Shown here one piece after another: positions 1-8,878 of a stretch of 64,000 nt of DNA (within the stretch, counting starts at the first letter, position 1; every line of letters starts with the position of its first letter). Under the pieces are notes generated by a model. The model saw only the letters and a list, made by a program, of their open reading frames with translations, was not told the DNA's origin and did not search any database. Origin of the DNA: Amycolatopsis camponoti (GTDB lineage: Bacteria > Actinomycetota > Actinomycetes > Mycobacteriales > Pseudonocardiaceae); NCBI RefSeq assembly GCF_902497555.1, contig NZ_CABVGP010000003.1:1922001-1986000 (forward strand). Reading direction: 5' to 3'. Both the position numbers and the translations under genes were made by a program.

Positions 1-1
1 G

Positions 2-619
2 CGGCGGGAACTGGCCGCGCTCGTCGCCCGCTCGCCCTTCGGCCAGGGCGCGGCGTACCCCGTGGTCGAGACGGTGCAGACCGGCGGCATCAACACCGAG
101 GTGCTGGCCCCGGCCCCGGGGCTCTCGCCGGAGCGCGTGCACGAGGCACAGGACCTGGCGCTGCGGGTCGCGTCGACGCTGGACGTCACCGGGCTGCTCG
201 CGGTCGAGCTGTTCGAGACGGACACCGGGCTGCTGGTGAACGAGCTGGCCATGCGCCCGCACAACTCCGGCCACTGGACCATGGACGGCGCGCGCACGTC
301 GCAGTTCGAGCAGCACCTGCGGGCGGTGCTCGACTACCCGCTGGGCCGGACGGACCTCATCGCGCCGGCGTGCGTGATGGCGAACGTGCTGGGCGCGCCG
401 GAGCTGCCCGAGATGGGGCCGGACGAGCGGCTGCACCACCTGTTCGCGCGGTACCCGGAGGCGCGGGTGCACCTCTACGGCAAGCAGGAGCGGCCGGGGC
501 GCAAGCTCGGGCACGTCAACTTCACCGGCGACCGCATGGACGACCTGCGCAACCGCGCGCTGCTCTCGGCGCACTGGCTGTCCCACGCCGTCTGGCTCGA
601 CGGCTACGAAATCCACTAG
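2..619 (+). CDS. purK: PurK, 5-(carboxyamino)imidazole ribonucleotide synthase (3' part)
   Basis: ATP-grasp enzyme that carboxylates aminoimidazole ribonucleotide to N5-CAIR in de novo purine synthesis. The window opens inside the gene, so the N-terminal half is missing. The visible 205 residues hold the end of the ATP-grasp core ([29 protein letters not shown]) and the C-terminal PurK domain ending near [19 protein letters not shown] is a hallmark of PurK. The stop is 11 bp before purE, which supplies the next step, so the two are almost certainly one operon. Confidence 0.95.
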   Translation, partial: RRELAALVARSPFGQGAAYPVVETVQTGGINTEVLAPAPGLSPERVHEAQDLALRVASTLDVTGLLAVELFETDTGLLVNELAMRPHNSGHWTMDGARTSQFEQHLRAVLDYPLGRTDLIAPACVMANVLGAPELPEMGPDERLHHLFARYPEARVHLYGKQERPGRKLGHVNFTGDRMDDLRNRALLSAHWLSHAVWLDGYEIH

Positions 620-629
620 GAGATCAGGT

Positions 630-1127
630 ATGGCGCCGCAGGTGGGCGTGATCATGGGCAGCGACTCGGACTGGCCGACCCTCGAGGCGGCCGGTGCGGC
701 GCTGGACGAGTTCGGCGTCGAGTACGAGGTCGGCGTCTACTCGGCGCACCGCACCCCGCAGCGCATGCTGGACTACGCGACGTCGGCGGTGGCGCGCGGC
801 ATCCGCGTGATCATCGCGGGCGCGGGCGGCGCGGCCCACCTGCCGGGCATGGTCGCCTCGGCGACGGTGCTGCCGGTGATCGGCGTCCCGGTCCCGCTGA
901 AGTACCTGGACGGCCTGGACTCGTTGCTGTCGATCGTCCAGATGCCGGCGGGCGTCCCGGTGGCGACGGTCTCGGTGGGCGGCGCGCGCAACGCGGGCCT
1001 GCTGGCGGTCCGCATCCTGGCGGCGTCGGACGAGGGCCTGCGCTCGAAGATGGCGGAGTTCCAGCGCGACCTCGAGAAGCTGGTCCTGGACAAGGACGCG
1101 GCCCTGCGCGCGAAGGCCGGCCACTAG
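630..1127 (+). CDS. purE: PurE, N5-CAIR mutase
   Basis: Converts N5-CAIR to CAIR, the step after PurK. At 165 aa it has the usual class I PurE length. It carries the phosphate-binding GSDSDW motif near residue 10, SAHRTP near residue 40 and the [13 protein letters not shown] active-site segment near residues 62-74. The ATG follows an AGGAGATCAGGT ribosome binding stretch, and the spacing after purK implies co-transcription. Confidence 0.97.
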   Translation: MAPQVGVIMGSDSDWPTLEAAGAALDEFGVEYEVGVYSAHRTPQRMLDYATSAVARGIRVIIAGAGGAAHLPGMVASATVLPVIGVPVPLKYLDGLDSLLSIVQMPAGVPVATVSVGGARNAGLLAVRILAASDEGLRSKMAEFQRDLEKLVLDKDAALRAKAGH

Positions 1128-1130
1128 CGG

Positions 1131-1814
1131 TCACCACGGCACGGTCTTGCCCTCGCGGTCGAGGAACTCGAGGCCGGGCTTGCCGAGCTTGGCCAGCAGG
1201 ACGTCCACGATCAGCGGCACGGACTCCTCGACGGTGAACGGCGCTTGGTCGCCGCCGAGAGCGGTGCGGATCCAGCCGGGGGCCATGAGCAGCAGTGCCC
1301 GGTCGGCCTGCCGGGCGGCGAAGCTGCGCATGAGCATGTTCAGCGCCGCCTTGCTGGCGCGGTAGACCTCGCGCGAGCCGGCCGTGTTGTTGGTGATGCT
1401 GCCCTGGCCGGACGACATCGCGCCGATGAGCCCGTCCGGGGGCACGAGGTCCTGCAGCGCCTCGATGACGCGCATCGGGCTGAGCGCGTTGGTCACCATC
1501 ACCTCGACGAAGTCGGCGGTCGACACCTCGCCGATCGGAGTCGCCGGGTTGTTCGTGGTGCCCGCGTTGACGAAGAGCACGTCGATCCGGCGTCCGGCGA
1601 GCCGTTCGCGCAGGGGCGGCAGCTGATCGGGCTCGGTGATGTCGAGGTGTTCGACCTCGACGCGTCCGGCGGAGGCGTCGGCCAGGTCGTGCAGGGGTGT
1701 CCGGGCGGCCGGGTCGCGGACCGTGCCGATCACGTGCCAGTGGCGGGCGGCCAGCTCGGCGGCGATCGCGTGCCCGAGCCCGCGCGAGGCTCCGATGACG
1801 AGGGCGGTTTCCAT
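1131..1814 (-). CDS. Short-chain dehydrogenase/reductase
   Basis: Classical SDR of 227 aa. Starting at METALVIGASRGLG puts the Rossmann TGxxxGxG-type motif (GASRGLG) at residues 7-13 and an AAGGGA-type binding site about 9 nt upstream; a longer in-frame start exists but has no such site. NAG (FVNAGTT) and the catalytic YxxxK (YRASK) are present. The substrate is unknown. It is divergent from the Lrp-type regulator at 1919, with 104 bp between starts, so control by that regulator is likely. It ends 3 bp from the purE stop, convergently. Confidence 0.85.
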   Translation of the reverse strand: METALVIGASRGLGHAIAAELAARHWHVIGTVRDPAARTPLHDLADASAGRVEVEHLDITEPDQLPPLRERLAGRRIDVLFVNAGTTNNPATPIGEVSTADFVEVMVTNALSPMRVIEALQDLVPPDGLIGAMSSGQGSITNNTAGSREVYRASKAALNMLMRSFAARQADRALLLMAPGWIRTALGGDQAPFTVEESVPLIVDVLLAKLGKPGLEFLDREGKTVPW

Positions 1815-1918
1815 GGCTGTTCCCTTCGAGCGGTGTGCCCCGAGTCTGTCCACTCGCTCGCCGAGCGTGCCCGTGCGGGTGGCGGATTTGTAGGATTGCC
1901 TCGATGAGGGGAGCCGCG

Positions 1919-2956
1919 ATGGCCGAATCCGGCACTGTGCAGGCCGACGATGTGCGTCTCATCCGGGCACTCCAGGTGGCTCCGCGAGCCTCGTTCGCCT
2001 CGATCGCGGCCGTCCTCGGTGTCACCGAGAACGCGGTCGGCCGCCGCTATCGGCGGCTGCGGAGCGAGGGCGTCCTGCGCGTCGCGGGCATCGTCGACCC
2101 GGGCGCGCTGGGCCAGAGCAAGTGGCTGGTGCGGCTGCGGTGCCGTCCCGGCAGCACCGCGGCGATCGCCGACGCCCTCGCGAAGCGCGAGGACGTCAGC
2201 TGGGTGGGCCTCTGCGCCGGGGGCTCCGAGATCGGGTTCGCGGTGCGGTCGCGGACCCGGGAACAGCGGGACGACCTGCTCGGCCAGCAGCTGCCGCGGA
2301 CCGCGGCCGTCCTCGACATCCACGCGTCGGCGATGCTCCGCCAGTTCGTCGGCGGCCGCGGGCACTACTGGGCCGCGCTGCGGGGCACGCTGACCCCCGA
2401 GCAGGAAGCGATGCTCGGGACCGACGCGTCGCCGTTCACGGAAGCCCCGGTCGTGGCGCGTGAGCCCGTGCACCTCACGCCCGAAGACGAAAAGCTGCTC
2501 GACGTCCTCGCCGCGGACGGCCGCGCCGCCCTGGTCGACCTGGCCGCGGCGGCGGACCTGACGCCCGGCCGCGCCGCGCGCCGCCTTGAGACGCTGCTCC
2601 GGCTGCGCGTCGTCCACATCGACGTCGAAATCGCGGCCGAGGCGCTCGGGTACCACGCCCGGGCGCACCTCTGGCTGCGCGTGCACCCGTCGGCGGTCAA
2701 GGACGTGGGGCGCACGCTCGCGCAGCAGCCGGAAATCGCCTTCGCCGCGGCGGTTTCCGGGCCGTACAACCTCCACGCCGTCGCGCACTGCCGGGACCTC
2801 GACGAGCTGTTCGAGTTCACCTCGGACCGGATCGGCGCGCTGCCCGGGCTGCAGAGCATGGAGGTCTCCCCGCTGCTCAAGCACGTCAAGCAGGCGGGCA
2901 CGCTCCTGTCCGGCGACCGGCTAGCCGGGCAGCTCGCCGATCAGCTGCTGCCGTAA
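1919..2956 (+). CDS. Double-domain Lrp/AsnC-family regulator
   Basis: 345-aa transcription factor with two HTH/AsnC units in tandem, about twice the usual Lrp length. The first HTH is near residues 10-55 (VRLIRALQVAPRASFASIAA) and the second near 185-230 (EKLLDVLAADGRAALVDLA), each followed by a RAM-like ligand-binding segment. Start chosen at MAESGT because AGGGGA lies 6 nt upstream; an ATG 15 nt earlier is possible. It is divergent from an SDR gene, a usual arrangement for a local regulator. Its last 36 bp overlap the convergent acyl-CoA ligase. Confidence 0.85.
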   Translation: MAESGTVQADDVRLIRALQVAPRASFASIAAVLGVTENAVGRRYRRLRSEGVLRVAGIVDPGALGQSKWLVRLRCRPGSTAAIADALAKREDVSWVGLCAGGSEIGFAVRSRTREQRDDLLGQQLPRTAAVLDIHASAMLRQFVGGRGHYWAALRGTLTPEQEAMLGTDASPFTEAPVVAREPVHLTPEDEKLLDVLAADGRAALVDLAAAADLTPGRAARRLETLLRLRVVHIDVEIAAEALGYHARAHLWLRVHPSAVKDVGRTLAQQPEIAFAAAVSGPYNLHAVAHCRDLDELFEFTSDRIGALPGLQSMEVSPLLKHVKQAGTLLSGDRLAGQLADQLLP

Positions 2957-4597
2957 CTCCCGCTTGAGCACCTTCCCGGCGGCGGACACCGGGATCTGCT
3001 CGACCACGCGGATCTCCCGCAGCCGCTTGTAGGGCGTCACCTTCTCGTTGACCGCGGCCATCAGCTCGTCGGCGTCCAGCGAACCGCGGGGCACCACGAA
3101 GGCGACCGGCAGTTCGCCGACCTCGGTGTCGGGCCGGCCCACCACGGCCGCCGCCGCGACGCCGGGCATCGTGATGAGCAGCTCCTCCAGCTCACGCGGG
3201 AAGACGTTGTACCCCTTGTACAGCAGCATGTCCTTCTTGCGGTCCACAATGGACAGGTAGCCGTCGGCGTCGAGGATGCCGACGTCGCCGGTGTGGAGCC
3301 AGCCGTCGACGAGGGCGGCCGCCGTCTCCTCCGGGCGGTTGCGGTAGCCCAGCATGATCTGCGGCCCGCGCAGGCAGACCTCGCCCTTCTCGCCCGCCGG
3401 GAGCGGGTCCTCGCCGCCCTCGGCGGGGACGACCTTGACCTCGGTGTCGAAGATCGGCACGCCGACCGAGCCGACCTTGCGCGTGCCCGAGCGGTACGTC
3501 GGGGAGATGACCGCGCCCATGGTCGCCTCGGTGAGGCCGTAGCCCTCGGCGACGACCACGCCCGGGAAGCGCTCGCGCAGCGCGTTGATCATCGCGTGGT
3601 TCATCGGCGCGGCGCCGGAGCCGATCGACTTCACCGAAGACAGGTCCGCGGTGTGGAAGGCGGGCGTCGCGAGCAGCGCGGCGAACAGTGCGGGCGCGCC
3701 GCCGATGCCGGTGATCCGCAGCCGTTCGGCGTCGGCGATGTAGGCGGCGGGGTCGAAGCGCGAGTGGAGCACGGTCGTGGTGCCGGCGAGAACGGCCGCG
3801 TTCAGCCCGCCGATGATGCCCATCGCGTGGAACCACGGCGTCAGGTTGATCGCGACGCCGGTGCCGAGCCGGGACGGCCACTCGTCCTCGCTGCCGATCT
3901 GGTCGATGGTGACGTCGCCGTGCTCGTCGAGCGCCGGTACCGAGCCGGTGCCCCAGCACGCGTGCTGGAGGGTGTTGACCACGACGTTGCGGTGCGTCAG
4001 CCGCACGCCCTTCGACCGGCCGGTGGTGCCGCCGGTGTAGGCGAGGTGCGCGAGGTCGTCGTGGACCGACGTGCCGGCGTCCGGCCGCTCGTCCGGCTGC
4101 CCGGCGTGGAACGCCTCGAACTCGACGGCGTCGGCGGGCAGGTCGCCGGTGGGGCCGACGACGATCGTCAGCCGGGCCGGGATCCGGTCGGCGACGCTCG
4201 CGAGTACCCCGGCGACCGGCCCGAACGTCACGACGGCCGCGGCTTCGCAGTCGGCGAGCTGGAAGGCGAGGTCGTCCGGCGGGAGCAGCGGGTTGGCCGG
4301 GCTGAAGGTCGCCCCGGCCAGCAGCGTGCCGTAGTAGGCGATCGGGAAGGCCAGGCAGTTCGGCAGGTGCAGCGCCACGACGTCACCGCGGCCGACACCC
4401 CGCGCCCGCAGCGCGTGGGCGAAGCGGCAGGCCGCGCGGTAGGTCTCGGTGAAGGTGAGGCTGCGGCCGTCGTGGGCGAAGGCGGTCCGGTCGCCCCAGC
4501 GGGCGGCGCCCGCGGCGATGAGGGAACCGACGGGGACTTCGGGGTAGTCGAGGGTGGCGGGCAAACCGGGCGGCGTCGTCGGCGCGGTGAGCGGCAT
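2921..4597 (-). CDS. Acyl-CoA ligase (AMP-dependent synthetase, FadD-like)
   Basis: 558-aa ANL-superfamily enzyme that adenylates a carboxylic acid and transfers it to CoA. Visible motifs are the P-loop TGGTTGRSKG near residue 190, YGLTEATMG near 355, GWLHTGD, DRKKDMLLYKGYNVFP in the hinge region and the catalytic-lysine segment AAGKVLKREL near the C terminus. The resemblance to 4-coumarate/fatty-acyl-CoA ligases does not fix the substrate. ATG 4597 is preferred over GTG 4600 because a TATGGT -10 hexamer (4604-4609 on the complement) sits exactly 6 nt before it, as in other apparently leaderless genes here. Divergent from the acyl-CoA dehydrogenase. Confidence 0.9.
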   Translation of the reverse strand: MPLTAPTTPPGLPATLDYPEVPVGSLIAAGAARWGDRTAFAHDGRSLTFTETYRAACRFAHALRARGVGRGDVVALHLPNCLAFPIAYYGTLLAGATFSPANPLLPPDDLAFQLADCEAAAVVTFGPVAGVLASVADRIPARLTIVVGPTGDLPADAVEFEAFHAGQPDERPDAGTSVHDDLAHLAYTGGTTGRSKGVRLTHRNVVVNTLQHACWGTGSVPALDEHGDVTIDQIGSEDEWPSRLGTGVAINLTPWFHAMGIIGGLNAAVLAGTTTVLHSRFDPAAYIADAERLRITGIGGAPALFAALLATPAFHTADLSSVKSIGSGAAPMNHAMINALRERFPGVVVAEGYGLTEATMGAVISPTYRSGTRKVGSVGVPIFDTEVKVVPAEGGEDPLPAGEKGEVCLRGPQIMLGYRNRPEETAAALVDGWLHTGDVGILDADGYLSIVDRKKDMLLYKGYNVFPRELEELLITMPGVAAAAVVGRPDTEVGELPVAFVVPRGSLDADELMAAVNEKVTPYKRLREIRVVEQIPVSAAGKVLKRELRQQLIGELPG

Positions 4598-4711
4598 CAC
4601 TCGACCATACGAATTCTGCGGTCAACGACACAAGGACGAGAGCGACGCAGTCAGTGAACGAGCGCTAACATCGACGGAACCCTCCCGACGTCGTAGAGAA
4701 GGTGACCGGAA

Positions 4712-5869
4712 GTGACCGAAGGCCTGTACCAGCTTGCCGAGGAGCACGAGGAGCTGCGGGCCGCGGTCCGGGCCCTGGCCGAGAAGGAGATCGCGCCGTA
4801 CGCGGCCGAGGTCGACGAGAACGAGCGCTACCCGATCGAGGCGTACAACGCGCTGGTCAAGTCCGGGTTCAACGCCGTCCACATCGGCGAGGAGTACGAC
4901 GGCCAGGGCGCGGACGCCGTGGGCGCCTGCATCGTGATCGAAGAGGTCGCGCGGGTCGACGCGTCGGCGTCGCTGATCCCGGCGGTGAACAAGCTCGGCA
5001 CGCAGCCGATCATCCTGTCCGGTTCGGAGAGCGTGAAGAAGCTGGTGCTGCCCTCGATCGCGTCGGGCGAAGCTTCGGCGTCGTACGCGCTCTCGGAGCG
5101 CGAGGCCGGCTCGGACACCGCGTCGATGCGTGCGCGCGCCCGGCTCGACGGTGACCACTGGGTGCTCAACGGCACCAAGTGCTGGATCACCAACGCGGGC
5201 GAGTCGTCCTGGTACACGGTGATGGCCGTGACCGACCCGGACGCGGAGAAGAAGGCCAACGGCATCTCGGCGTTCGTCGTGCACAAGGACGACCCGGGCT
5301 TCTCGGTGGGCCCGAAGGAGAAGAAGCTCGGCATCAAGGGCTCCCCGACGCGCGAGATCTACTTCGAGAACTGCACGATTCCCGAGGACCGCATCATCGG
5401 CGAGCCGGGGACCGGTTTGAAGACGGCGCTGCGGACGCTGGATCACACCCGCCCGACGATCGGCGCGCAGGCGTTGGGTATCGCCCAGGGCGCTTTGGAC
5501 GCGGCTATCGCGTACGTGAAGGACCGCCGGCAGTTCGGCAAGTCGATCGCGGAGTTCCAGGGCGTTCAGTTCATGCTGGCCGAGATGGGCACGAAGATCG
5601 AGGCGGCTCGCCACCTGGTCTACGCCTCGGCGGCGGCTTCGGAGCGCGGGGACAAGCGGGCTGGGTTCATGGCTTCGGCGGCCAAGACTTACGCGTCCGA
5701 CATCGCGATGGAGGTGACGACGGATGCTGTTCAGCTCTTCGGCGGCGCCGGCTACACCCGCGACTTCCCGGTGGAGCGCATGATGCGCGACGCGAAGATC
5801 ACACAGATCTACGAAGGCACGAACCAGATCCAGAAGGTCGTCATGGCCCGCGCCCTGCTCAAGGGCTGA
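4712..5869 (+). CDS. fadE25: Acyl-CoA dehydrogenase (FadE25-like)
   Basis: 385-aa FAD-dependent acyl-CoA dehydrogenase introducing the alpha,beta double bond in acyl-CoA oxidation. It has the N-terminal helical domain, middle beta domain (SEREAGSD, CWITNAGESSWY) and C-terminal domain with the catalytic Glu in IYEGTNQIQ, as in short-chain acyl-CoA dehydrogenases. GTG start preceded by GAGAAGGTGA. Lying close to purK-purE, it matches the position of fadE25 (Rv3274c) in M. tuberculosis, which supports orthology but not a substrate. The divergent neighbour is an acyl-CoA ligase. A strong hairpin follows the stop. Confidence 0.92.
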   Translation: MTEGLYQLAEEHEELRAAVRALAEKEIAPYAAEVDENERYPIEAYNALVKSGFNAVHIGEEYDGQGADAVGACIVIEEVARVDASASLIPAVNKLGTQPIILSGSESVKKLVLPSIASGEASASYALSEREAGSDTASMRARARLDGDHWVLNGTKCWITNAGESSWYTVMAVTDPDAEKKANGISAFVVHKDDPGFSVGPKEKKLGIKGSPTREIYFENCTIPEDRIIGEPGTGLKTALRTLDHTRPTIGAQALGIAQGALDAAIAYVKDRRQFGKSIAEFQGVQFMLAEMGTKIEAARHLVYASAAASERGDKRAGFMASAAKTYASDIAMEVTTDAVQLFGGAGYTRDFPVERMMRDAKITQIYEGTNQIQKVVMARALLKG

Positions 5870-5889
5870 ACAACCGCAACCGACCAACG

Positions 5890-5918
5890 GCCCCCGGCGC
5901 GACGATCGCGCCGGGGGC
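5890..5918 (+). terminator. Strong hairpin terminator after fadE25
   Basis: A perfect 13-bp inverted repeat (GCCCCCGGCGCGA and its complement) around a 3-nt CGA loop, 20 bp after the acyl-CoA dehydrogenase stop. It has no T-tract, which is normal for actinobacterial terminators. Confidence 0.8.
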
Positions 5919-6063
5919 TTCGTCGTGTCCGGGAGCGGTGGAGTTTGTCATGTCCGTGAGTGCCACTCAACCCGCCTTGTGTCACTCGTAGCAGGTCAGG
6001 GCCCGGAAGAAAATCACTCACCAGGGGGAGTGTCCGGACAAGTTACCCGCGCGTTAACACTTC

Positions 6064-6079
6064 GGTGATGCGGATCACC
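6064..6079. promoter_or_regulatory. Inverted repeat upstream of the lipase gene
   Basis: GGTGAT-GCGG-ATCACC, a 6-4-6 perfect inverted repeat 25 bp before the lipase start. It is a possible operator in the 5' leader. No cognate regulator is identifiable nearby. Confidence 0.35.
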
Positions 6080-6104
6080 ATCGGTTCACAGAGAGGTGAA
6101 ACGG

Positions 6105-7046
6105 ATGGGCGCAACGACGCGCAGGTGGCTCACGGCCGCCGTCGCCACGGTGGCGGCGCTGGCACTCGGGGCCGGTACCGGGCAAGCCGCCGAAAAGGAA
6201 CCCACCGGGCCCGTGCAGCCCAACATCCTCACCGCCGCGCTCTACTCGCTCGGTGCGCCCACCATCGCCCCACCGGGGGCGAACGACTGGAACTGCAAGC
6301 CCTCCGACCGGCACCCGAACCCCGTGTTGCTCTCCAACGGGACCACCGCCAACGCCTACGAAAACTGGGCCAACCTCTCGCAGAAGCTGGCCAACGCCGG
6401 TTACTGCGTCTTCGCCGGCAACTTCGGCGGGGCGCCCGGGAGCTTCCTGCAGACCGTCGGGCCCATCGCCGACACCACGAAAGCGCTTGCCGCCTTCGGG
6501 GACAAGATCCTCCAGGCCACCGGGGCGAAGAAGCTCGACGTCGTCGGGCACTCGCAGGGTGGGATGAACGTCCGGTACTGGATCAAGTACCTCGGTGGCG
6601 CGGACAAGATCAGCCGGCTCGTCGGGCTGTCGCCGTCCAATCACGGGACCGATCTCTTCGGTCTGCTCAGCACCCTCGAGATGATCCCCGGCGTGCCGGC
6701 CGCGCTCGGCACCGTCTGCCAGTCGTGCAACGAACAAGCCGTCGGCTCGGACTTCCTCACCGCGCTCAACTCCGGGGGCGAGACCGTCGACGGCATCCAG
6801 TACACCGTCATCCAGACCCGCTACGACGACGTCGTCACGCCGTACGCGAGCGCGTTCCTGGCCCAGAAGCCGAACGTGAAGAACATCCTGCTGCAGAACG
6901 TCTGCGGGCTCGACTTCACCGACCACCTCGGCATCACCTACGACCCCGTCGCCCAGGGGCTGGTGCTCAACGCGCTCGACCCGGCCCACGCCAAGACGCC
7001 GCCCTGCGTGCCGGTGCCGCCGGTGATCAGCGGGCAGATCGGCTGA
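6105..7046 (+). CDS. Secreted triacylglycerol lipase/esterase (alpha/beta hydrolase)
   Basis: 313-aa exported hydrolase. A signal peptide (RRW, then a hydrophobic stretch, then GTGQAAE) covers about residues 1-30. The nucleophile elbow GHSQGG lies near residue 148 (VVGHSQGGMNVRY). A likely acid is in TRYDDVVTPY and a likely His in DHLGITYD. This is the organisation of actinobacterial class 2 secreted lipases. ATG 6105 is chosen because GAGAGGTG lies 6 nt upstream; a GTG 9 nt earlier overlaps that site. It is followed by a 14-bp hairpin. Exact substrate is not known. Confidence 0.88.
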   Translation: MGATTRRWLTAAVATVAALALGAGTGQAAEKEPTGPVQPNILTAALYSLGAPTIAPPGANDWNCKPSDRHPNPVLLSNGTTANAYENWANLSQKLANAGYCVFAGNFGGAPGSFLQTVGPIADTTKALAAFGDKILQATGAKKLDVVGHSQGGMNVRYWIKYLGGADKISRLVGLSPSNHGTDLFGLLSTLEMIPGVPAALGTVCQSCNEQAVGSDFLTALNSGGETVDGIQYTVIQTRYDDVVTPYASAFLAQKPNVKNILLQNVCGLDFTDHLGITYDPVAQGLVLNALDPAHAKTPPCVPVPPVISGQIG

Positions 7047-7069
7047 GTTTCGCCACATGAGACATAACC

Positions 7070-7101
7070 CACCGCCGGGGCGGTTTTCCGCTCCGGCGGT
7101 G
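7070..7101 (+). terminator. Hairpin terminator after the lipase gene
   Basis: 14-bp stem (one G-T pair) closed by a TTTT loop, 24 bp after the lipase stop. Its right arm ends 1 bp before the probable -10 (CACCCT, 7103-7108) of the next gene, so termination and initiation are packed together. Confidence 0.75.
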
Positions 7102-7114
7102 TCACCCTCGAAGG

Positions 7115-7540
7115 ATGTACTGGCCGGTTCCGGCGTCCTGGACGCCCCATGACGAAGCCGAGCTGGTCGCCGGCTGGCGGCTGTGGCTCGAGCTGTCCGA
7201 CCGCGCCTGGCCGACGGCCGCCTGGGACGGCACGCCCGCCGGGGCCGTCGCCCAGCTGCGGGAGCTCCTGGCCGCGTGCGATGAGATCGAAACCGCTTAC
7301 CGCGCGGCCGCGCGCGAGCCGTCGCCCGGCTTCCTCAGCTTGACGCAGGGGCTCGCCGTCACGGCCGGTTCGGCGATCTCGCTCTGGTTCGACGACGTCG
7401 ACCCGCTGGACGGCGAACGCGCCGCCCTGCTGCACGACGACCTCGTGCGCTTCGCCGAACAGGCCGAGCAGGTACTGACGCTGCTGGCGGTCAACGGCGG
7501 CTGGGCCCGCCTCGACGAGGTGCGGCGCCGCCCCGCCTAA
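7115..7540 (+). CDS. Hypothetical protein, 141 aa
   Basis: Not recognised. Soluble, acidic and mostly helical by composition; rich in Trp near the N terminus (MYWPVPASW, WRLWLEL, DRAWPTAAW) and without a signal peptide or membrane segment. Codon usage is that of the neighbours, so it is very probably real. There is no ribosome binding site; CACCCT lies 6 nt before the ATG, so a leaderless mRNA is likely. It overlaps the convergent next gene by 4 bp at a shared CTAA. Confidence 0.6.
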   Translation: MYWPVPASWTPHDEAELVAGWRLWLELSDRAWPTAAWDGTPAGAVAQLRELLAACDEIETAYRAAAREPSPGFLSLTQGLAVTAGSAISLWFDDVDPLDGERAALLHDDLVRFAEQAEQVLTLLAVNGGWARLDEVRRRPA

Positions 7541-7929
7541 GCGAGCGTCGGGTCGGTGCCGCCGCCCGGGACGGCGAGGAACTCCGTGCCGCCGAGCATC
7601 TCGTCGAGCGGGCGGGCCAGCCGCAGCCTCGGCCCCGGGGCCAGCGTGCAGCTCAGCGTCAATTCCGTGTCGAGGTGCTCGCGGCGCTCGATGCGGTGGT
7701 GCGTCCGCTCGCCGGCGAGCGACCAGGTGCCGTCCAGGATCATGCCGAGCCGGATCAGGAGCCGGCTCGCCGTGCCCTCCCACGTGAAGCGGTGGACGAC
7801 GAACGCCGTGCTCCAGCTCGACCAGTACTGCCAGCCCGTGCCGTCGGGGCGGAAGCCCAGTTCGGTGTATTCGGTCGAACCGGGGTGCACCTCCGACTCC
7901 GACCAGTAGCCGACCAGCCGCGCATCCAT
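7537..7929 (-). CDS. Hypothetical protein, 130 aa, lipocalin-like composition
   Basis: Not recognised with certainty. It is rich in aromatic beta-strand-like stretches (LVGYWSESEVHPGSTEYTEL, GTGWQYWSSWSTAFVVHRFTW) and ends in a loop-rich tail. The pattern recalls small beta-barrel proteins, which is inference only. No signal peptide. A GACGAT hexamer lies 6 nt before the ATG with no Shine-Dalgarno sequence, suggesting leaderless initiation. Convergent with the previous gene. Confidence 0.6.
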   Translation of the reverse strand: MDARLVGYWSESEVHPGSTEYTELGFRPDGTGWQYWSSWSTAFVVHRFTWEGTASRLLIRLGMILDGTWSLAGERTHHRIERREHLDTELTLSCTLAPGPRLRLARPLDEMLGGTEFLAVPGGGTDPTLA

Positions 7930-8008
7930 GCCGGAATCGTCCCATCACAGCGCGCGATTGCGCCGCATGGCCCAGCGGGGTGCGCTCCGGGATGGGTACC
8001 CACACGGT

Positions 8009-8878
8009 ATGAACCGGACATCAGACGGCGTGCGCCGGACCGAGGGTTCCGCCCGAAGAGGCGCGAACCGGACCGAGGCCGAAGCCGAAAAGGGCGAGAA
8101 GAGCGACACCGCGCAGCTGCTCGGCCGGATCGGCATGGCCTGCTACGGCGTCGTCCACCTCGTCATCGCCTACCTGGCCGTGCAGGTCGCCGTCGGGAGC
8201 AGCGAGCAGGCCGACCAGAAGGGCGCACTGCAGCAGGTCGGTTCGACGGCGTTCGGCCAGGTCCTGCTCTGGATCCTCGCCGTCGGCCTGGTCCTGTTCG
8301 GCCTCTGGCAGTTCATGATGGCCGCCACCGGCTACGAATGGGTCAGCGGCGGCAAGCGCACGCGCAAGCGGATCGGCGCGGCCGCGCGCGGCGTCGTCGT
8401 CATCGCGCTGGGCTTCACCGCCTTCAAGATCGCCACCGGCAGCGGTGGCGGTGGGTCGGGCAACCAGACCCAGCAGGAGTTCACCGGGAAGCTGCTCCAG
8501 CTGCCCGCGGGCCCGGCGCTGGTGGTCATCGCCGCCGCCTGCGTCCTCGGAGTCGCGATCGCGGCCGGGGTGAAGGGCGTCAAGAAGAAGTTCCTCGAAG
8601 ACCTCGACACGCAGGAGCTGCCGGGCAAGACGAAGCGCTGGATCGGCGGGGTGGGCCGGGTCGGCTACCTCGCGAAGGGCGTCGTCCTCGCCATCGTCGC
8701 GTTCCTGCTCGCCATCGCCGGGTTCACGGCCGACCCGAACAAGGCCGGCGGGCTGGACGCCGCGCTCAAGACGCTCGCCGCCCAGCCCTTCGGCACCGTG
8801 CTGCTGATCGTGGTGGCGCTCGGCCTCGCCTCCTTCGGCGCGTACTGCTTCGGCGCGGCCTGGGCGCACAAGCGCTAA
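8009..8878 (+). CDS. DUF1206 integral membrane protein
   Basis: 289-aa membrane protein built from three similar two-helix units, the pattern of DUF1206. Each unit begins with a Gly-rich motif (RIGMACYGVVHLVIAYLA near residue 42; ARGVVVIALGFTAFK; RVGYLAKGVVLAIVAFLL near 215). The start at MNRTSDG removes an unlikely 27-residue extension. The first 35 residues are charged and probably cytoplasmic. Function of the family is unknown. It shares a CTAA stop overlap with the convergent GTPase gene. Confidence 0.82.
   Translation: MNRTSDGVRRTEGSARRGANRTEAEAEKGEKSDTAQLLGRIGMACYGVVHLVIAYLAVQVAVGSSEQADQKGALQQVGSTAFGQVLLWILAVGLVLFGLWQFMMAATGYEWVSGGKRTRKRIGAAARGVVVIALGFTAFKIATGSGGGGSGNQTQQEFTGKLLQLPAGPALVVIAAACVLGVAIAAGVKGVKKKFLEDLDTQELPGKTKRWIGGVGRVGYLAKGVVLAIVAFLLAIAGFTADPNKAGGLDAALKTLAAQPFGTVLLIVVALGLASFGAYCFGAAWAHKR

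Noticed and set aside
4640..4671. TAACAT as the fadE25 promoter -10
   Set aside because: Fits TANNNT, but no -35-like hexamer at suitable distance; left unannotated.
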